From: Dioscorea cayenensis subsp. rotundata
Lineage: Eukaryota; Streptophyta; Magnoliopsida; Dioscoreales; Dioscoreaceae
Assembly: GCF_009730915.1 (NCBI RefSeq)
Contig: NC_052475.1
Coordinates: forward strand, 25,481,016-25,545,015
Direction of reading: 5' to 3'
DNA: 64,000 nucleotides
Part shown: piece after piece, positions 36,491 to 50,634 of the stretch
Layout: every line of letters starts with the position of its first letter
How positions within the stretch are numbered: position 1 is the first letter of the stretch
Position numbers and translations under genes: made by a program
The notes under the pieces: generated by a model
What the model saw: only the letters and a program-made list of their open reading frames with translations
What the model was told of the DNA's origin: nothing
Databases searched by the model: none

Positions 36491-36566
36491 TGGTGGTGTT
36501 GGTAGTCGGGTGCTGTGCTGGGTTCGGTACACAGATGCCCGCTATTTTATTTATTAACCATGCCAA

Positions 36567-39173
36567 TATTACGATGATGATTTAGGTTTATTGACATTTT
36601 TTTATATATAAAAAAAAAAAAGAATCCTGTTAATTTATCTTTTTTACATATTAATTTGTATTTAAAAATTTTAAAATTAATTAAAATTATTTTTTTATAA
36701 AATCAATGAGTCACAGAGTCATTGGGTGTGCACAAAGTCAAAAAATAAATATTTAACTTTTCACCAAATAATCTTAGTCCACGTTAACAATTACTACAAT
36801 TTTGTTGCAGAGTAGATTTGAATTCAAAACAATAAAAATCTTTTGTCTCAATTTAAATTAAAAGAAGTCATACGGCTGTGATATGAGATATGTAGCAATC
36901 ACTTAACTTCAAATTATTAGCAAATTATGACAGGATCTCTGAGCGTAAGTTATATAATGCATTGAATAAAATTGAATAAAATTGTATAAAATAAATTATA
37001 TGCATGTTTATTCAATGTTCCTGTTTAGTTACTTTCTAAGAAAGCTGTGTGTCATGTTCTTGTCAAACAAATGTTTTTAATATATACAGGTTGAAAACAA
37101 GAGGATGTCCAAGCAAGGACTATCACTTCTAATGCCACTTATATAGTAGTTTATCAATTGGTATGGAATAAAAAACTTCTTTTCCTTGGATATTTTAAAG
37201 TAACAAAATCCAGTTTAATTTAAATATATATATATATATATCTGATGAACAAATAAATGATTCTATATGAGTTATGAGGAGGTGGAATAGATAACGGAAT
37301 TCTGTGGATGGGGCTTGAACAGTACGGTTTGTGGTTTGGAAATTGAGGTGCTAAGTGCTAGCCATAATCAAAACAAAAGTAAAGTGATGTGATAGCCATG
37401 CAGTCCACGTATGGATTTATTATGTAAGGTATCAAAAGGTTTGAGTAGTGGATACATATAATGTGGTCATTCATATGGCTTGTTTAGGACAACACGATTC
37501 CTTTTCACAAGACTACAAAACCTTTGTGTTCAAATTCTCCTCTTCTTTTTTTTTTTTTAATTTTAATTTGATATTTTTATGCGGACTGCGGAGGATAATT
37601 TGTAATTTTAAGTTTGAAATATCCTGGAAGTGGAAATGGAAATTATTATAGAAGAGACAGAGGTGGGACCGTATAGAAATGAATTATTATGACTTTGTTG
37701 ACATATTCAACCATTCTTTTGATCAATTTTGAATAACAGTAAGAATTTTATTTGACTAGGTTCATTGAGCGTGTTGTTGAATGTTTTTGACGGTGGATGT
37801 GACACAATGGTTTTTTTTTTATATATTTAAGTTTGAAAGATTTTTTTTTTAGGTGGACTCTCATTCTCCACTCCTTCTAATATATTAGTATTAAGCACAT
37901 CAAAACTCATTGAAACTTCTTCAATCACTAGTCAATTTTAAATATAAATTTCAAAACCATTACTAGATATAAATGTAATTTCCTTGTGTGATTAGTTTAT
38001 TTGGACATGCAGCAGCCCCTATAAATTTGTCTAGGTTGTATCTATTTTTCTTTTACATGTGAAGGAAGATGCTCTACGTTTCTTTTTAACAAAAATGTAA
38101 ATAATTAATGATGATAATAATGGTTTTAGTCTTTGGCTTGTGTCTTTTGGATGTGATATTCCTCCTGCTATGGATCTTTCCAGATGAGTGGTCCTATAAT
38201 ATAAAAGTTCAGGGTCTGGCCAATTAATTATCAAAAATTATTTGAGTATTAATTTGATGAAAACTGGTGCTTGCTAGTGGATGTGTTAAGTCTGACTACT
38301 GCATGTCGTCTTCTCTTCTCAATTTATCTAGATGTGATATATTATTTTTTTTATATATATACTCTTTTTGTTATGTCATCACTTCTCAATTAATCAATTA
38401 ATTTAAATGTGATTTAGCTATTTTTTAAAAAAAATAATTTACATCATCTCTGTGTTATTTAAAATGAATGATTCACTCTAACTTATTCTTATTACATTAT
38501 GTTTTGTCTTTGTTTCAACAGTAGATTGAGTAGTCCATTTTTATACTTGATCTTATATATTTTGATTTTTTCCATATATTATTGCTATTTTTATTTTTAT
38601 TGGTATATCATAACTACGATTTCATCACTTTCAATAAAATTGTGATTAAAACAATAAAAACTATATTAAGTAAAAATTATTTATATTATTTTTTTAAATA
38701 TATTTTTTATAATGCAGATAAACCACTGCATACATCTTTATTATTACATTGCAACCATATATTAGGAGAGAGTCAAACGTTGATTCCTACGTAGAAATTT
38801 ACATTTTTATTATTACGTTGCAACCATATATTGAGAGAGAGTTGAACGTTCGATTTCCACGTAAAAAGTCAAATATCTTAATTTTTCAATTATTACAATC
38901 ACAGTGGTTTTTGTCAAAATAAAAATCAAGTTAAATAAATTAATAAACCAGTCAGTGCAGCGTTTTACCATATATATTTCTGTTAAGCAACTGTAGTAAA
39001 TCTCTTATTAATCAACTGAAGTACATAAGTTTAACAAAATATTACACGAGAGAATGTCCCGCAATCTCTTGCCATGTTCTGTTTCTATCTGTCACCCACT
39101 GTGAATACAGTCTAAAGTTGGAATAATGATCTCCAAACACGCTCACCATCAACTTTAATCATCTTCAATCATC
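36567..39173. other. Spacer between PDX1 and the LRR kinase gene
   Basis: AT-rich, with a TA run at about 37224-37240 and poly-T tracts. A 69-bp tandem duplication lies at 38733-38870. The last part should contain the promoter and leader of the LRR kinase. No gene was recognised. Confidence 0.55.
38733..38870. repeat. Imperfect tandem duplication, unit 69 bp
   Basis: Two adjacent units (38733-38801 and 38802-38870) share TTTATTATTAC, TTGCAACCATATATT, GAGAGAGT, AACGTT and a final ACGTA word, with about ten to fifteen differences. Confidence 0.8.
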
Positions 39174-40656
39174 ATGACAACTCCCTCAAGAAAATCAAAA
39201 TTAAACCAGACCATGTCCAATTTTCTCAGCACATTAACAATGACCAAATTTGCCAACTTCCATTGCCTGCTTCTTCTCTTCTTCTTCTTCTTCTTCTTCT
39301 TTGCTGCAGTGGCACCAAACTTCACTTTTGTTGATGCATCTGCCTTATCAGCAGCATCTTCTAGTATGTATTTCCTAAATATTATTAAATATTTTTATAG
39401 TGTATATATATTTGTGTTTAAATGTGCTTGTTCATCTTCCCAGTTAAACGTACTTGTTCAAGTAGTGTTTTTATTTTTTATTTTTCCTTTTATATATGCC
39501 AGTCAGTTGTCAAGATGATCTTGCCAAAAGTTTGGTATTTGATGGCATTTTGTTTTAGTTAGTGTTTTTCTTGTTTGCCTTATATAGACTTCTATTACTT
39601 TATAAAAGCTCTTTGTTTTGTTAATTGTGGATAACCTATAGATAGAATTCAGATTTTGAATTTTTTAAGTACAAAAATGAAGTACATGGTATGAATGGTG
39701 AAAAAAAAAAATCTTTATAAATAATTTTAATTTCAATGACATTATTTACTGGTTTTAATTTAGAAAGACTATAAAAAAAACTTCATTAATAAATATTTTG
39801 GAGGGGCGGTGGCCTGTCCACATTTCTAAAATATATATATATATATTAAAGAAGAAACTTTGGTATAATTAATCGCACATCTTTTTTCGGATTTTTATTT
39901 ATATCATATATGTATATATATAGTTTTTAATCCATTAATTGATTAGATATTTATTTAAAATTTTTAAAATAACTTACCATAATAATTGACTATTAAGATA
40001 TTTAGTTTTCAAGAGATGGAGAGTGAAGTTTTCAAGAGGTGGAGAGTTGTTCTCTCGTCCGGGGGTGAGGGGTGGTTTCTCTTTTGTTGTTCTCGAGTTT
40101 TTTTATAGTTAGCGTCCTCCACTCTTTGTGGTTGTCTGCCATTTGTTTTGTGGTTATGTACTATCTTATTATTTTTTAATGAATGTGGTTTATCTATTTA
40201 GGTTGAGAGTTTTGGCAAATATCTGTTGGAATGGTTTATCTATATTTTTAAAATTAAATTAAAAATTAAATTAATGCTGGTTGAGATATGAGGATTAAAA
40301 ATTAAATTAATGAATGTACTTTTTTTTTAATGTTTTTAAAATAACAATCTAATTTGAGGATTATACATATATATACTCTCATTGTTTCTTTTACTTGTTA
40401 TATTTACTTAATTCACACTGATTAAGAAAAGTTGATTACCTATATTTTATAAAAATAATTATTTATTTTTTAAAACTATTTCTATTTAAACCTCACTAAT
40501 AATAGAGTATATAATTTAATTATTAGTTGATTATAATTTATTAAAAATTATATAAATATAATAAATTAAACAATAAATTTAGAAGAAAAAATTTAATAGT
40601 GTACAAAATTTCTAATTTACTGAGAAGAGCTTCAAAACAGAATCGAACGGAAAGAG

Positions 40657-40689
<33 letters not shown>

Positions 40690-43600
40690 AAAAAAACAAT
40701 ATTTCTAACAAATTAGCATTGCTCTTCGTTTGTTTTTTTATTGTGTATGATTGATCAGGTGGTTTCTTAAGCTTGTCGTGTGGCGCGTCTTCCAGCTTCA
40801 CCGACTCCTCCGGCATACAATGGAACCCCGACGATCCCTACATCGACACCGGCAACACCACCACCGTGCTCTCCCTCTCCAATCCCCATGTCACCTCGCC
40901 CTCCCGCCTCCCCTTGCGCTTCTTCCCCAACTCCGACCCCGGGACCCGAAGCTGCTACCGCATTCCCATGCCGATGAATGTTTCCGTCGTCCTTGTTCGC
41001 CCTACTTTTCTTTACAAGAATCACGATCTCAGAAATCGGCCTCCATCGTTTGCAGTCTCTCTCGGAACTGCCATTGCTGCCGTTGTGAACCTCACCGTGT
41101 CTGACCCTTGGGTGGAGGAGTTCATCTTGCTGGTTCGGAAGAAAGTTATGGTCTTTTGCTTGCTTTCTGTCCCCAGTGGTGGATCTCCGGTTATCTCTTC
41201 TATTGAAGTTCGGCCGGTGCCTGATGGTGCTTATGGTGCTGGTCTCGGTGGTGATCGATGGAATCATTTGTTGAGGAAGCGATTCAGGATAAATTGTGGG
41301 TATAATGGCAGTGAGCCTCTCAGGTAATTGAGTCGATTTCTCTGTGTTTTGTTGCCGAATTGTTAGGTCATTGAGATGAAGATGAAGTTTTGATAAATTT
41401 AGGTATCCTTCTGATCCTTCAGACCGTTTATGGGATGCTGATCGGTACTTTTCGCCGTCCCGATTGTCTGCTGGATTCCACATTGAGGTTCCTCTCAATG
41501 TTTCCGGGCTTATAGAGAGCCCACCGGTTGCTGTACTTCAGACTGCGAGAGTTTTAGCGAGGAAGAATGTTTTGGCATATAATCTTGCTCTTGATATTCT
41601 TGGAGACTATTTAGTGGTTTTATATTTTGCTGGCATTTTACCAGTGTCATCCTCTTTTGATATTCTGGTTAATGCTGATACTGTGAGATCAAGTTACATG
41701 GTGCATCATGGGGAAGCTAGTGTAGTCTTGCAATTGGTGAAGAGTGTTGATGCTTTGAATATTATGTTTCAAAATATCACCTTTTATCCTCAAGTGAATG
41801 CCTTTGAGGTTTATGAAATAGTTGAGATGCCTCAGGAGGCTTCATCAACCACAGGTATCTCTTTGTTGTTACTTCTTGTAAGTTTTGAGGAATTGATGGA
41901 TTGATTTTCACCCGTGGACTTTGTTCTTTTCTTGTTTGTGGCTAGTTTCTGCTCTTCAGGTTATCCAACAATCAACTGGCTTTGATTTAGGATGGCAAGA
42001 TGATCCTTGCTCTCCTTTACCATGGAAACATGTTGAATGCAATGGAAGCTTGGTTACATCATTGTTAGTTCTGGCCCTTGAACGAATGTTTAAATTGTTT
42101 GCTGTTTAGCTTTCTTGAATAATAGTCTTCCTTTTTCCCAGGGCGCTTTCTGATATGGACTTGGGAGCCATGGGATTGACATTTGGAGATTTAATGGATT
42201 TGAAAACATTGTACTATGTTATGCACTGTAGAAAGCTTCTATTTTTTATTACATTTAATTTTTAAAATTTTTGATGCATTCCATTTTTACTTTTCAACCA
42301 TGTGTAATTAATTGTTAAATGTTTTCAGAGACCTGCATAACACATCTCTTGCTGGAGAAATTATGAACTTAGGCAGCTTGCAACTACTTGAAACCTTGTA
42401 TGCTCTTCCACTTTCAGTTTTAACTGTATCTTTGCTTCTTATTTTATTTTATTTTTTATTTTTACCAAATCGTATTTGCATTACCTGAAATATATTTACA
42501 TACATATTAATAACAAAAATTTTCTGTCTCAGGAACTTGAGCTTTAATAAGCTGACTTCATTTGGCTCGGGCATTAGCACCATGACCAATCTTCAAATAT
42601 TGTAAGTTATAAACTGCCTGTCTCAATTGGAGAATTTGACCATGAACATTACACAAATTCTTAAAAGCTATTATATGCTCCTGGTTTGCATTTAAATTTT
42701 AAATGGCACTACATATTAGGATGTAAATTATATTCCTTATGAATTCTTAGCATTGATATTGATGAAGGGATTTGAAATACCTGTTATAGTATTTACAGTT
42801 CTTGCTGCAATATTTGTTATCCTTTAACAAATTTTAACAATGAATTTGATTGCTTAAATTAACAAAAATTTTATAGATTTAACTTCTTAAAAAAATGTTT
42901 TCTTTTATTTTCATAATCATTAATATTTGTTCTTCATCGATGAAGAGACTTAAAGAACAATAGTCTTGAAGGAGCTGTACCAGACAGCTTGGGAAGTTTA
43001 AAGAATCTTCACTTATTGTAAGTTAAGCTACTGTCTTGTGGATTTCATTCCAGTTTCTTGGAATACCTAAAACTTCCTTTTTTTATACAGAAATTTAGAA
43101 AACAATAAACTTGAAGGTGTCTTGCCACAATCTTTGAACAGGGAAAATCTACAAGTTAGGTATGTTTTCCGAAGGTTGTTTTTAATTCAATTTTTACGGT
43201 GGAATCTTATTCAATTTTGTTTCCCCAGAACATCAGGAAATTTATGTCTTTCTCTCACTTTGTCAACATGCAACAACCTATCAGACCACCCTTCACTTCA
43301 GCCTCCACACTTTACTGTTGTTGACATACACAAGCATTCCAATCATGCGAAGAAAGCAAAAATTTTTGGTGTTATTGGAGTGTTATGTTGTATGATTATA
43401 CTCATTTCAGTTGCCATATTTAAGTTCAAAAGGTGGAATGAAACTGATGCGACAACATCTAATCCATGTAAGTCCAACTATTGCGTCATTAACATTTGAT
43501 GTGATTTTATCTTTTTATGATAATAACACATACTCACGTATGATATATATATTTTTTTTAATTATTTGCAAGGGACGATGGCAGAAATGCGGAGCTGGAA

Positions 43601-44747
43601 TGCTACCAAAATTTTCACTTACAAAGACATAAAGGTTGCTACAAACAACTTTAAGGATGTTATAGGCAGTGGTGGGTTCGGAAACATTTACCTTGGTAAA
43701 TTATCAGATGGGAAACTGGTAGCTGTGAAAGTACGGTCTGATAGAACACAACTTGGTGCAGACTCATTTATTAATGAGGTTAGAGTATCCCCTTAGATTT
43801 TCTCTTTCTTCCTTTTGGGGTGTTTTTCAACTTGATAATAGTTCATAACTACCGCATACAAGATCTAAATTCGCAACATGTCTTCTTACTTTTTTACCCT
43901 GTCTAGTTCATAATATTTTTACCACTTGTCATATTCTTATGCTTTTGATACTAAAATTTGAAATTTCTGTCTGAGTGTTTAGAGTTGTAGTTTAGATTGG
44001 AAAGATTGTTTTATAAGGAAACTTTGTCATCTTTTCTGGAAGAAATAGATTTAGAGCTTTTCTTTGTTTCAGTCTTGCTCAGACCTGGATTTCTGTCTTC
44101 AAGCCTTCGGTAGGTCACAGGGAAGGCAGTTGTGACAACTTACTGCAATAACTCTGTTCAATTACAGTGTGAATTAATTTTATGATAAAATTTAGAAAAT
44201 ATAAACAAGAGTTTTGTACTTTAACTGCCTTAGATGATTTTAACAGGACCCATTTATTTTATGGGTAATTATTTGGACATGAAACCTTGCCATATGAGAC
44301 CCATGTTAGTTCAAGATGAAGGCAGAAGTTATACCCTGTGCGTCAATTGGATATTCACGCTTTACTTCATGCCTTTGTTGACCTGGTGAAATGGTTTTCT
44401 TTGTTTATACTCCAGGTACGCCTTTTAACTCAAGTTAGGCATCCGAACCTTGTAACTTTGGAAGGATTTTGCCATGAATCAGATCAACAAATTCTAGTAT
44501 ATGAGTACCTACCTGGCAGATCACTGGCTGATAATCTCTATGGTATGTTAAACTTGGCGAAAAGCAATCTTGCAGCTTGAGCTTACTTCATGCTTACTTC
44601 ATATATTGCATCTGTGTTTGTGTTGTGATTGTTTAGGTCCAAACAATAAGAAGGCAACATTAGATTGGGCTTGCAGGCTGAAGATTGCTGTTGATGCAGC
44701 TAAAGGTGAGGCTCTCTTGACTTCTAGCTTAATTCAATGGCCTTCAT

Positions 44748-44791
<44 letters not shown>

Positions 44792-45896
44792 GCGTGTGCG
44801 TGCGCGTACACACACAAATGCACATGCGTGTGCATACACACTTGCACACAAATACTACACAATAAGGTGAGATACATGGATGGTGCAGGGTTTTATTTTC
44901 ATTTTGATTTATTATATGACTTTTAAAATCAATCATGCCAGAAAAAACACACACACAGATATATATATATATATATATATATGAGGATATGAGGATATGA
45001 GGATATGATTATAGAGCTTCCATCTGATAGTTTTGCTATTTATGAAAGGACTGGATTATCTACATAATGGAAGCAATCCACGAATCATTCACCGGGATGT
45101 AAAGTCCAGCAACATCCTTTTGGACATGGAGATGAATGCAAAGGTCAGTGACTTTGGCCTCTCCAAACAAGTGTCTCAGGCCAGTGCATCCCATGTGACT
45201 ACTGCTGTCAAAGGAACTGCTGGTTATCTTGATCCCGAGTAAATCCCTGGAGATGTTACCATTCTCTTCTTCCATATTCCATACCACCAAGTGATCATTG
45301 TTCTCTGTTTGCAGATACTATTCTACCCAGCAGTTAACTGAGAAGAGTGATGTCTACAGCTTTGGCATCGTTTTGCTAGAATTGATTTGTGGCCGAGAAC
45401 CTTTGAGTCATGCAGGCTCTCCGGATACTTACAATCTAGTGTTATGGGTACTGTCTGCACTTAAAATCTTAATTAGCTAGATCTTTATTCAGTAGAAAAT
45501 GTGAAAAAGATAAGCATTCATCACTTTCATGCCTTGATATAGGTTCCATTTAATTTACTAGTCCTTTAATAACCACCTTGTTTACTATGTCTCGTTGTGA
45601 GAAACATGTGATCTCCTCTTTGTACAACTTAATACTTTCTGCATTCTTATGCCTGTGATTGTTTGATTTGGCTACAGGCAAAGCCCTACTTGCAAGCCGA
45701 CGCCTTTGAAATTGTCGATGAATGCATAAAGGGAACGTTTGATGTCGAAAGCATGAGAAAGACTGCTTCAGTTGCTGTTAGATGTGTCTGTAGAGATGCA
45801 TCTGGTAGGCCAACAATTGCACAAGTACTAGCTGAGCTCAGGGAGGCTTACACCATTCAACTCACCTCCTCTTCAATTGGAGGAAGTTTAAACTGA
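39174..45896 (+). CDS. Malectin-like/LRR receptor Ser/Thr kinase (At5g48740 type)
   Basis: Sixteen exons join in phase: 39174-39363, 40759-41323, 41403-41854, 41946-42063, 42142-42210, 42329-42397, 42533-42601, 42946-43017, 43091-43159, 43229-43467, 43573-43778, 44416-44542, 44637-44705, 45049-45238, 45315-45447 and 45678-45896. They give 951 residues from the first Met. A hydrophobic signal peptide ([17 protein letters not shown]) suggests the true start may be the Met at 39213 or 39240. A malectin-like ectodomain fills exons 2-3 ([35 protein letters not shown]). Short leucine-rich repeats follow in exons 5-9, a membrane segment at about 602-624, and a complete kinase (GSGGFG 669-674, K690, HRD with Asp788, DFG 806-808, [13 protein letters not shown]). 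It is probably an active plasma-membrane receptor kinase; the ligand is unknown. The closest family I recognise is the unplaced Arabidopsis kinase At5g48740. Confidence 0.93.
40658..40684. repeat. TA microsatellite in intron 1 of the LRR kinase
   Basis: A nearly pure TA run lies about 75 bases before the exon 2 acceptor. Intron 1 (39364-40758) is otherwise AT-rich, with a TA run also near 39832-39846. Confidence 0.8.
44751..44841. repeat. CT microsatellite followed by alternating purine-pyrimidine tract (intron 13)
   Basis: About 19 CT units (44751-44788) run straight into ACGCGTGTGCGTGCGCGTAC and further CA-rich alternation to about 44841. It sits between exons 44637-44705 and 45049-45238. 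A further TA run (44959-44982) and a triple ATGAGGAT-like repeat (44982-45008) lie just before the next exon. Confidence 0.85.
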
Positions 45897-46599
45897 ATTT
45901 TTTAACCCTTTTTTTTCCGACATTTTTTTTTTCTGTTGTATTGAAGAACTTCAGTTGCATTTCCGGCAATATTGTCGGGGCAAGTAGTGTAGGCATAGCA
46001 CATGAATGAAACAATCCAGGGAGCTCTAAGAATGCTTTTTTGAATCTTGTTACCTTGAAGAAAATTTGTTTGAGAATTTGAATGGATTTTGCAACATTAC
46101 ATTTTATTATGGATTATAGTATAGTCAGTATTCCTCACCTCACATGTTAACAATAGAAATGAAAGATTATGAATTTGGATTTAAAATGAGTGAGTAAATT
46201 TATTAGTTAATGATTTTACATAAAATACTGTAAAAAGTTGACAATAGAATATAAGTAATAAATCAAAATTATTATTGAACTAATTAAAGACTACAACAAT
46301 GGAAAGTTCACCTTTATTAATGATGATCATAAAATTCAATATACAATTTGAAAAATATTGCATTGTCACTTATGATTTATTACTAAGATTTACCAAAAAT
46401 AGATAAATAAATGTTATATACCCACTCCATTATAAATTAAATGCATCAAACTATACTTGCACTAGCTCCATTTAAAAAATATTACAAACTTTTCAGGGAC
46501 ATGTATGAAAAATTTAAAAGTTGAGGGTTGTTTTGAAAAACAAATTCCATTATAAGTTTATCAAACAAACGACACCCCTCACGCCTCAGTTCATCAGCC
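45897..46599. other. Spacer between the LRR kinase and BUD32
   Basis: 3' UTR of the LRR kinase, then AT-rich sequence and the short promoter of BUD32. No coding signal was seen. Confidence 0.5.
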
Positions 46600-48124
46600 G
46601 CCATTTTTCCCCCTTTCACTTCCTCCCTCCATCTCTCTCGATAGTTTATTTGAAGCACTATAGGGAAAGGAGAGAGAAAAGCTATTTCGTAAGGTAAGAA
46701 AAGTTTCAATCTTTTGTTGTTTTTGTGATCATTTGATTTAAGATTTTCCTCTGAAGTTTAAGGATTCATAATTTGTTTCTGTTTGATGTATTTTAGTGAT
46801 TAGGCATGAGATGATCCATGGTTACATTTTCATGGTGGATCTAGGGCTAAAAAGAAGAAAATTTGGGAAATTTTAGAAGGGACTGATGTAACTGCTGTTT
46901 TGAGATGGAAATTTGTGGAATTTTTGGCTGTAGATTTGGCCGTGACATTCATTTATTTCCTGTGGTTGGTGACATGGAACTTGGGGGAGTGGAAAGAGTC
47001 TTGTAGTGACATGATTTTTACATATTAAAAGCTGTAGATTTGGCCTTGACATTCATTTATTTCCTGTGGTTGGTGACATGGAACTTGGGGGAGTGGAAAG
47101 AGTTTGTAGTGACATAATTTTTACATATTAAAAGCATAGTTTTGATAAGGCATGAATTGATTATTTATAGCCTTGAATTTTGTTGAAATTTGTGGTATAT
47201 TGAATTATTTATAAAAGCGTGTTTTTTCTTTATGAAAAATGAAAGTACTGTTCATGATTCATGTGGATAAGTTTGTTGCAATTTGTGGGTTGTCAAACTC
47301 ATATTTTTGTTTTCTTTTTGGCTGATTGAGAAGAATACAAATTAGATCAAGTTAAATAACAAATTTTTTTATCAGGTCACCATGGTGCTTATATTGGAAT
47401 TTTTCTGAAAAAAGTGGGGTTTTGTGTAATCTGTTTTAATACTTGATTTATTATTTTAGTTGGGAAGTGTTTTCATTCTTCATATCAGTAACTGGTTGGT
47501 TATTTTAGTTGTTTAAAGACTAGGGACTTCTTTGCTTGTGGAGAAAGGAATAGTTGCTTGTTATTTTTGAGGGTGATTTTTTAGCATCAGTGTTCATATG
47601 ATTTGTTGGGTAAAGCGTGGAACCTTAATGTCATTAGGTGTCATCATGTGCTCAATCTATTATGGGCCAGGCATGATTTTTTTTTTTTTTAATAAAAATA
47701 TTTTTACTCATGTTGGTAATTTGATTGAATTCCTCTATTTTAGATTAGGCAATCTTTGTTCATTATTCACTACTTATTCACAAAGATATGGTTTTTCTGT
47801 TGGATTCATAATATGATGTTGACTAGCACGATCCTGTTTGTTGGAAAATTGTGTATGCAGGTTTATGTTAATGCTAATTTTTCCCTCTAAGTTAAAAATA
47901 TGATTGTTTGCTAGTAGGAATACATAATGCTAAAAAAGGTTATCACATTGAAAATGCAATCTGTCTCCTTAAATTTCATCTGGGTTGTCTAGAGTGTCAT
48001 AACGTATGGTTCATTTTATATTCTCAATACAAAGTGAGTGTGCTATTCTTCTTATATCTGGGGATGGGTAAACTTTTCTACTGCAATTTTGGCAGGTACT
48101 CCAATTCATTGACATAGCTACAAT
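46600..48124 (+). other. 5' leader exon and leader intron of BUD32
   Basis: A CT-rich leader (about 46600-46694) ends at a donor (CGTAAG then GTAAGAAA). The intron runs to an acceptor TTTTGGCAG at about 48095, 30 bases before the ATG. The intron contains a 104-bp tandem duplication (46927-47135). The transcription start is not defined. Confidence 0.5.
46927..47135. repeat. Recent tandem duplication of 104 bp in the BUD32 leader intron
   Basis: Unit 1 starts GCTGTAGATTTGGCC at 46927 and unit 2 at 47031. Both run through TTTATTTCCTGTGGTTGG, GGAACTTGGGGGAGTGG and TACATATTAAAAGC. Only about three substitutions and one deletion separate them, so the duplication is young. Confidence 0.93.
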
Positions 48125-49889
<1,765 letters not shown>

Positions 49890-50634
49890 ATATTGTTTGA
49901 GGTGTTCTCTTGAGAGAACAACCTTGCAGATCCACCATTCATGAGATCATTTGTCTTCACACAGGCCTTTAGCATTCAGAATTTGAAACTGGGATTTAAG
50001 CTTCTAGTTTAATTGTTGTACTTTTTGACTTGATTGTTGTAATCCTAGTCCAAAGCTTATAATTCAGGTCTAAAGTTTTTGGTACTAAAGCTTTTTAGCG
50101 GGATACTGTCAATACTACTACAAGCTCGGCATTCCTGCTGCACGAATGTAATTATTTGATGAGAATATTGTCACTGTTTCTTAAACTTGTACCTTAAAAT
50201 TTGTCTTGCTGGGACATTACTACGGAATTTTTTTTTCATCAATATGGGTTTTTCAGATTAGATTTAACTCAGCTAAAATTAGAGAATTTAATTTGTTTAT
50301 CAAACCAGCATGGACCTGTGGTATTATTATATATAATGCAAGTCTGGAATTCTTAAATAACCGCAGCATGAGCATTTCCTAAAAAAACCAAGTGTATACT
50401 TCAAAGAGTAACTAGAACTTTGATTTTCCAGTTGGAATGTTTCCTATAATATGAAAGACAATGAGAAAAAATAATTACAAAAAAAGAAAGGATGCAAGAA
50501 CATGTTGAGCTTTCTATTGATTTTGCTACAATGCTTTCTTGCAGAATGCATTTGTCTCTGATAAGAGTCCCCCTTCCAACGAAGTTTGGAAACCAGGACT
50601 TCAACAAATCCAGTGCTGGTCACTATCAAATAAC
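49890..50634. other. Convergent intergenic region between BUD32 and the MYB-CC gene
   Basis: The two genes converge here, so this 745-base stretch holds both 3' UTRs. No other feature was seen. Confidence 0.6.

Noticed and set aside
36300-36566. In-frame N-terminal extension of PDX1
   Set aside because: It translates the promoter and the GGAATA repeat (Pro-Ile repeats), and family members start at MAGSG.
40767-41498. Minus-strand open frame of 243 residues
   Set aside because: Antisense to the malectin-like exons of the LRR kinase; a shadow.
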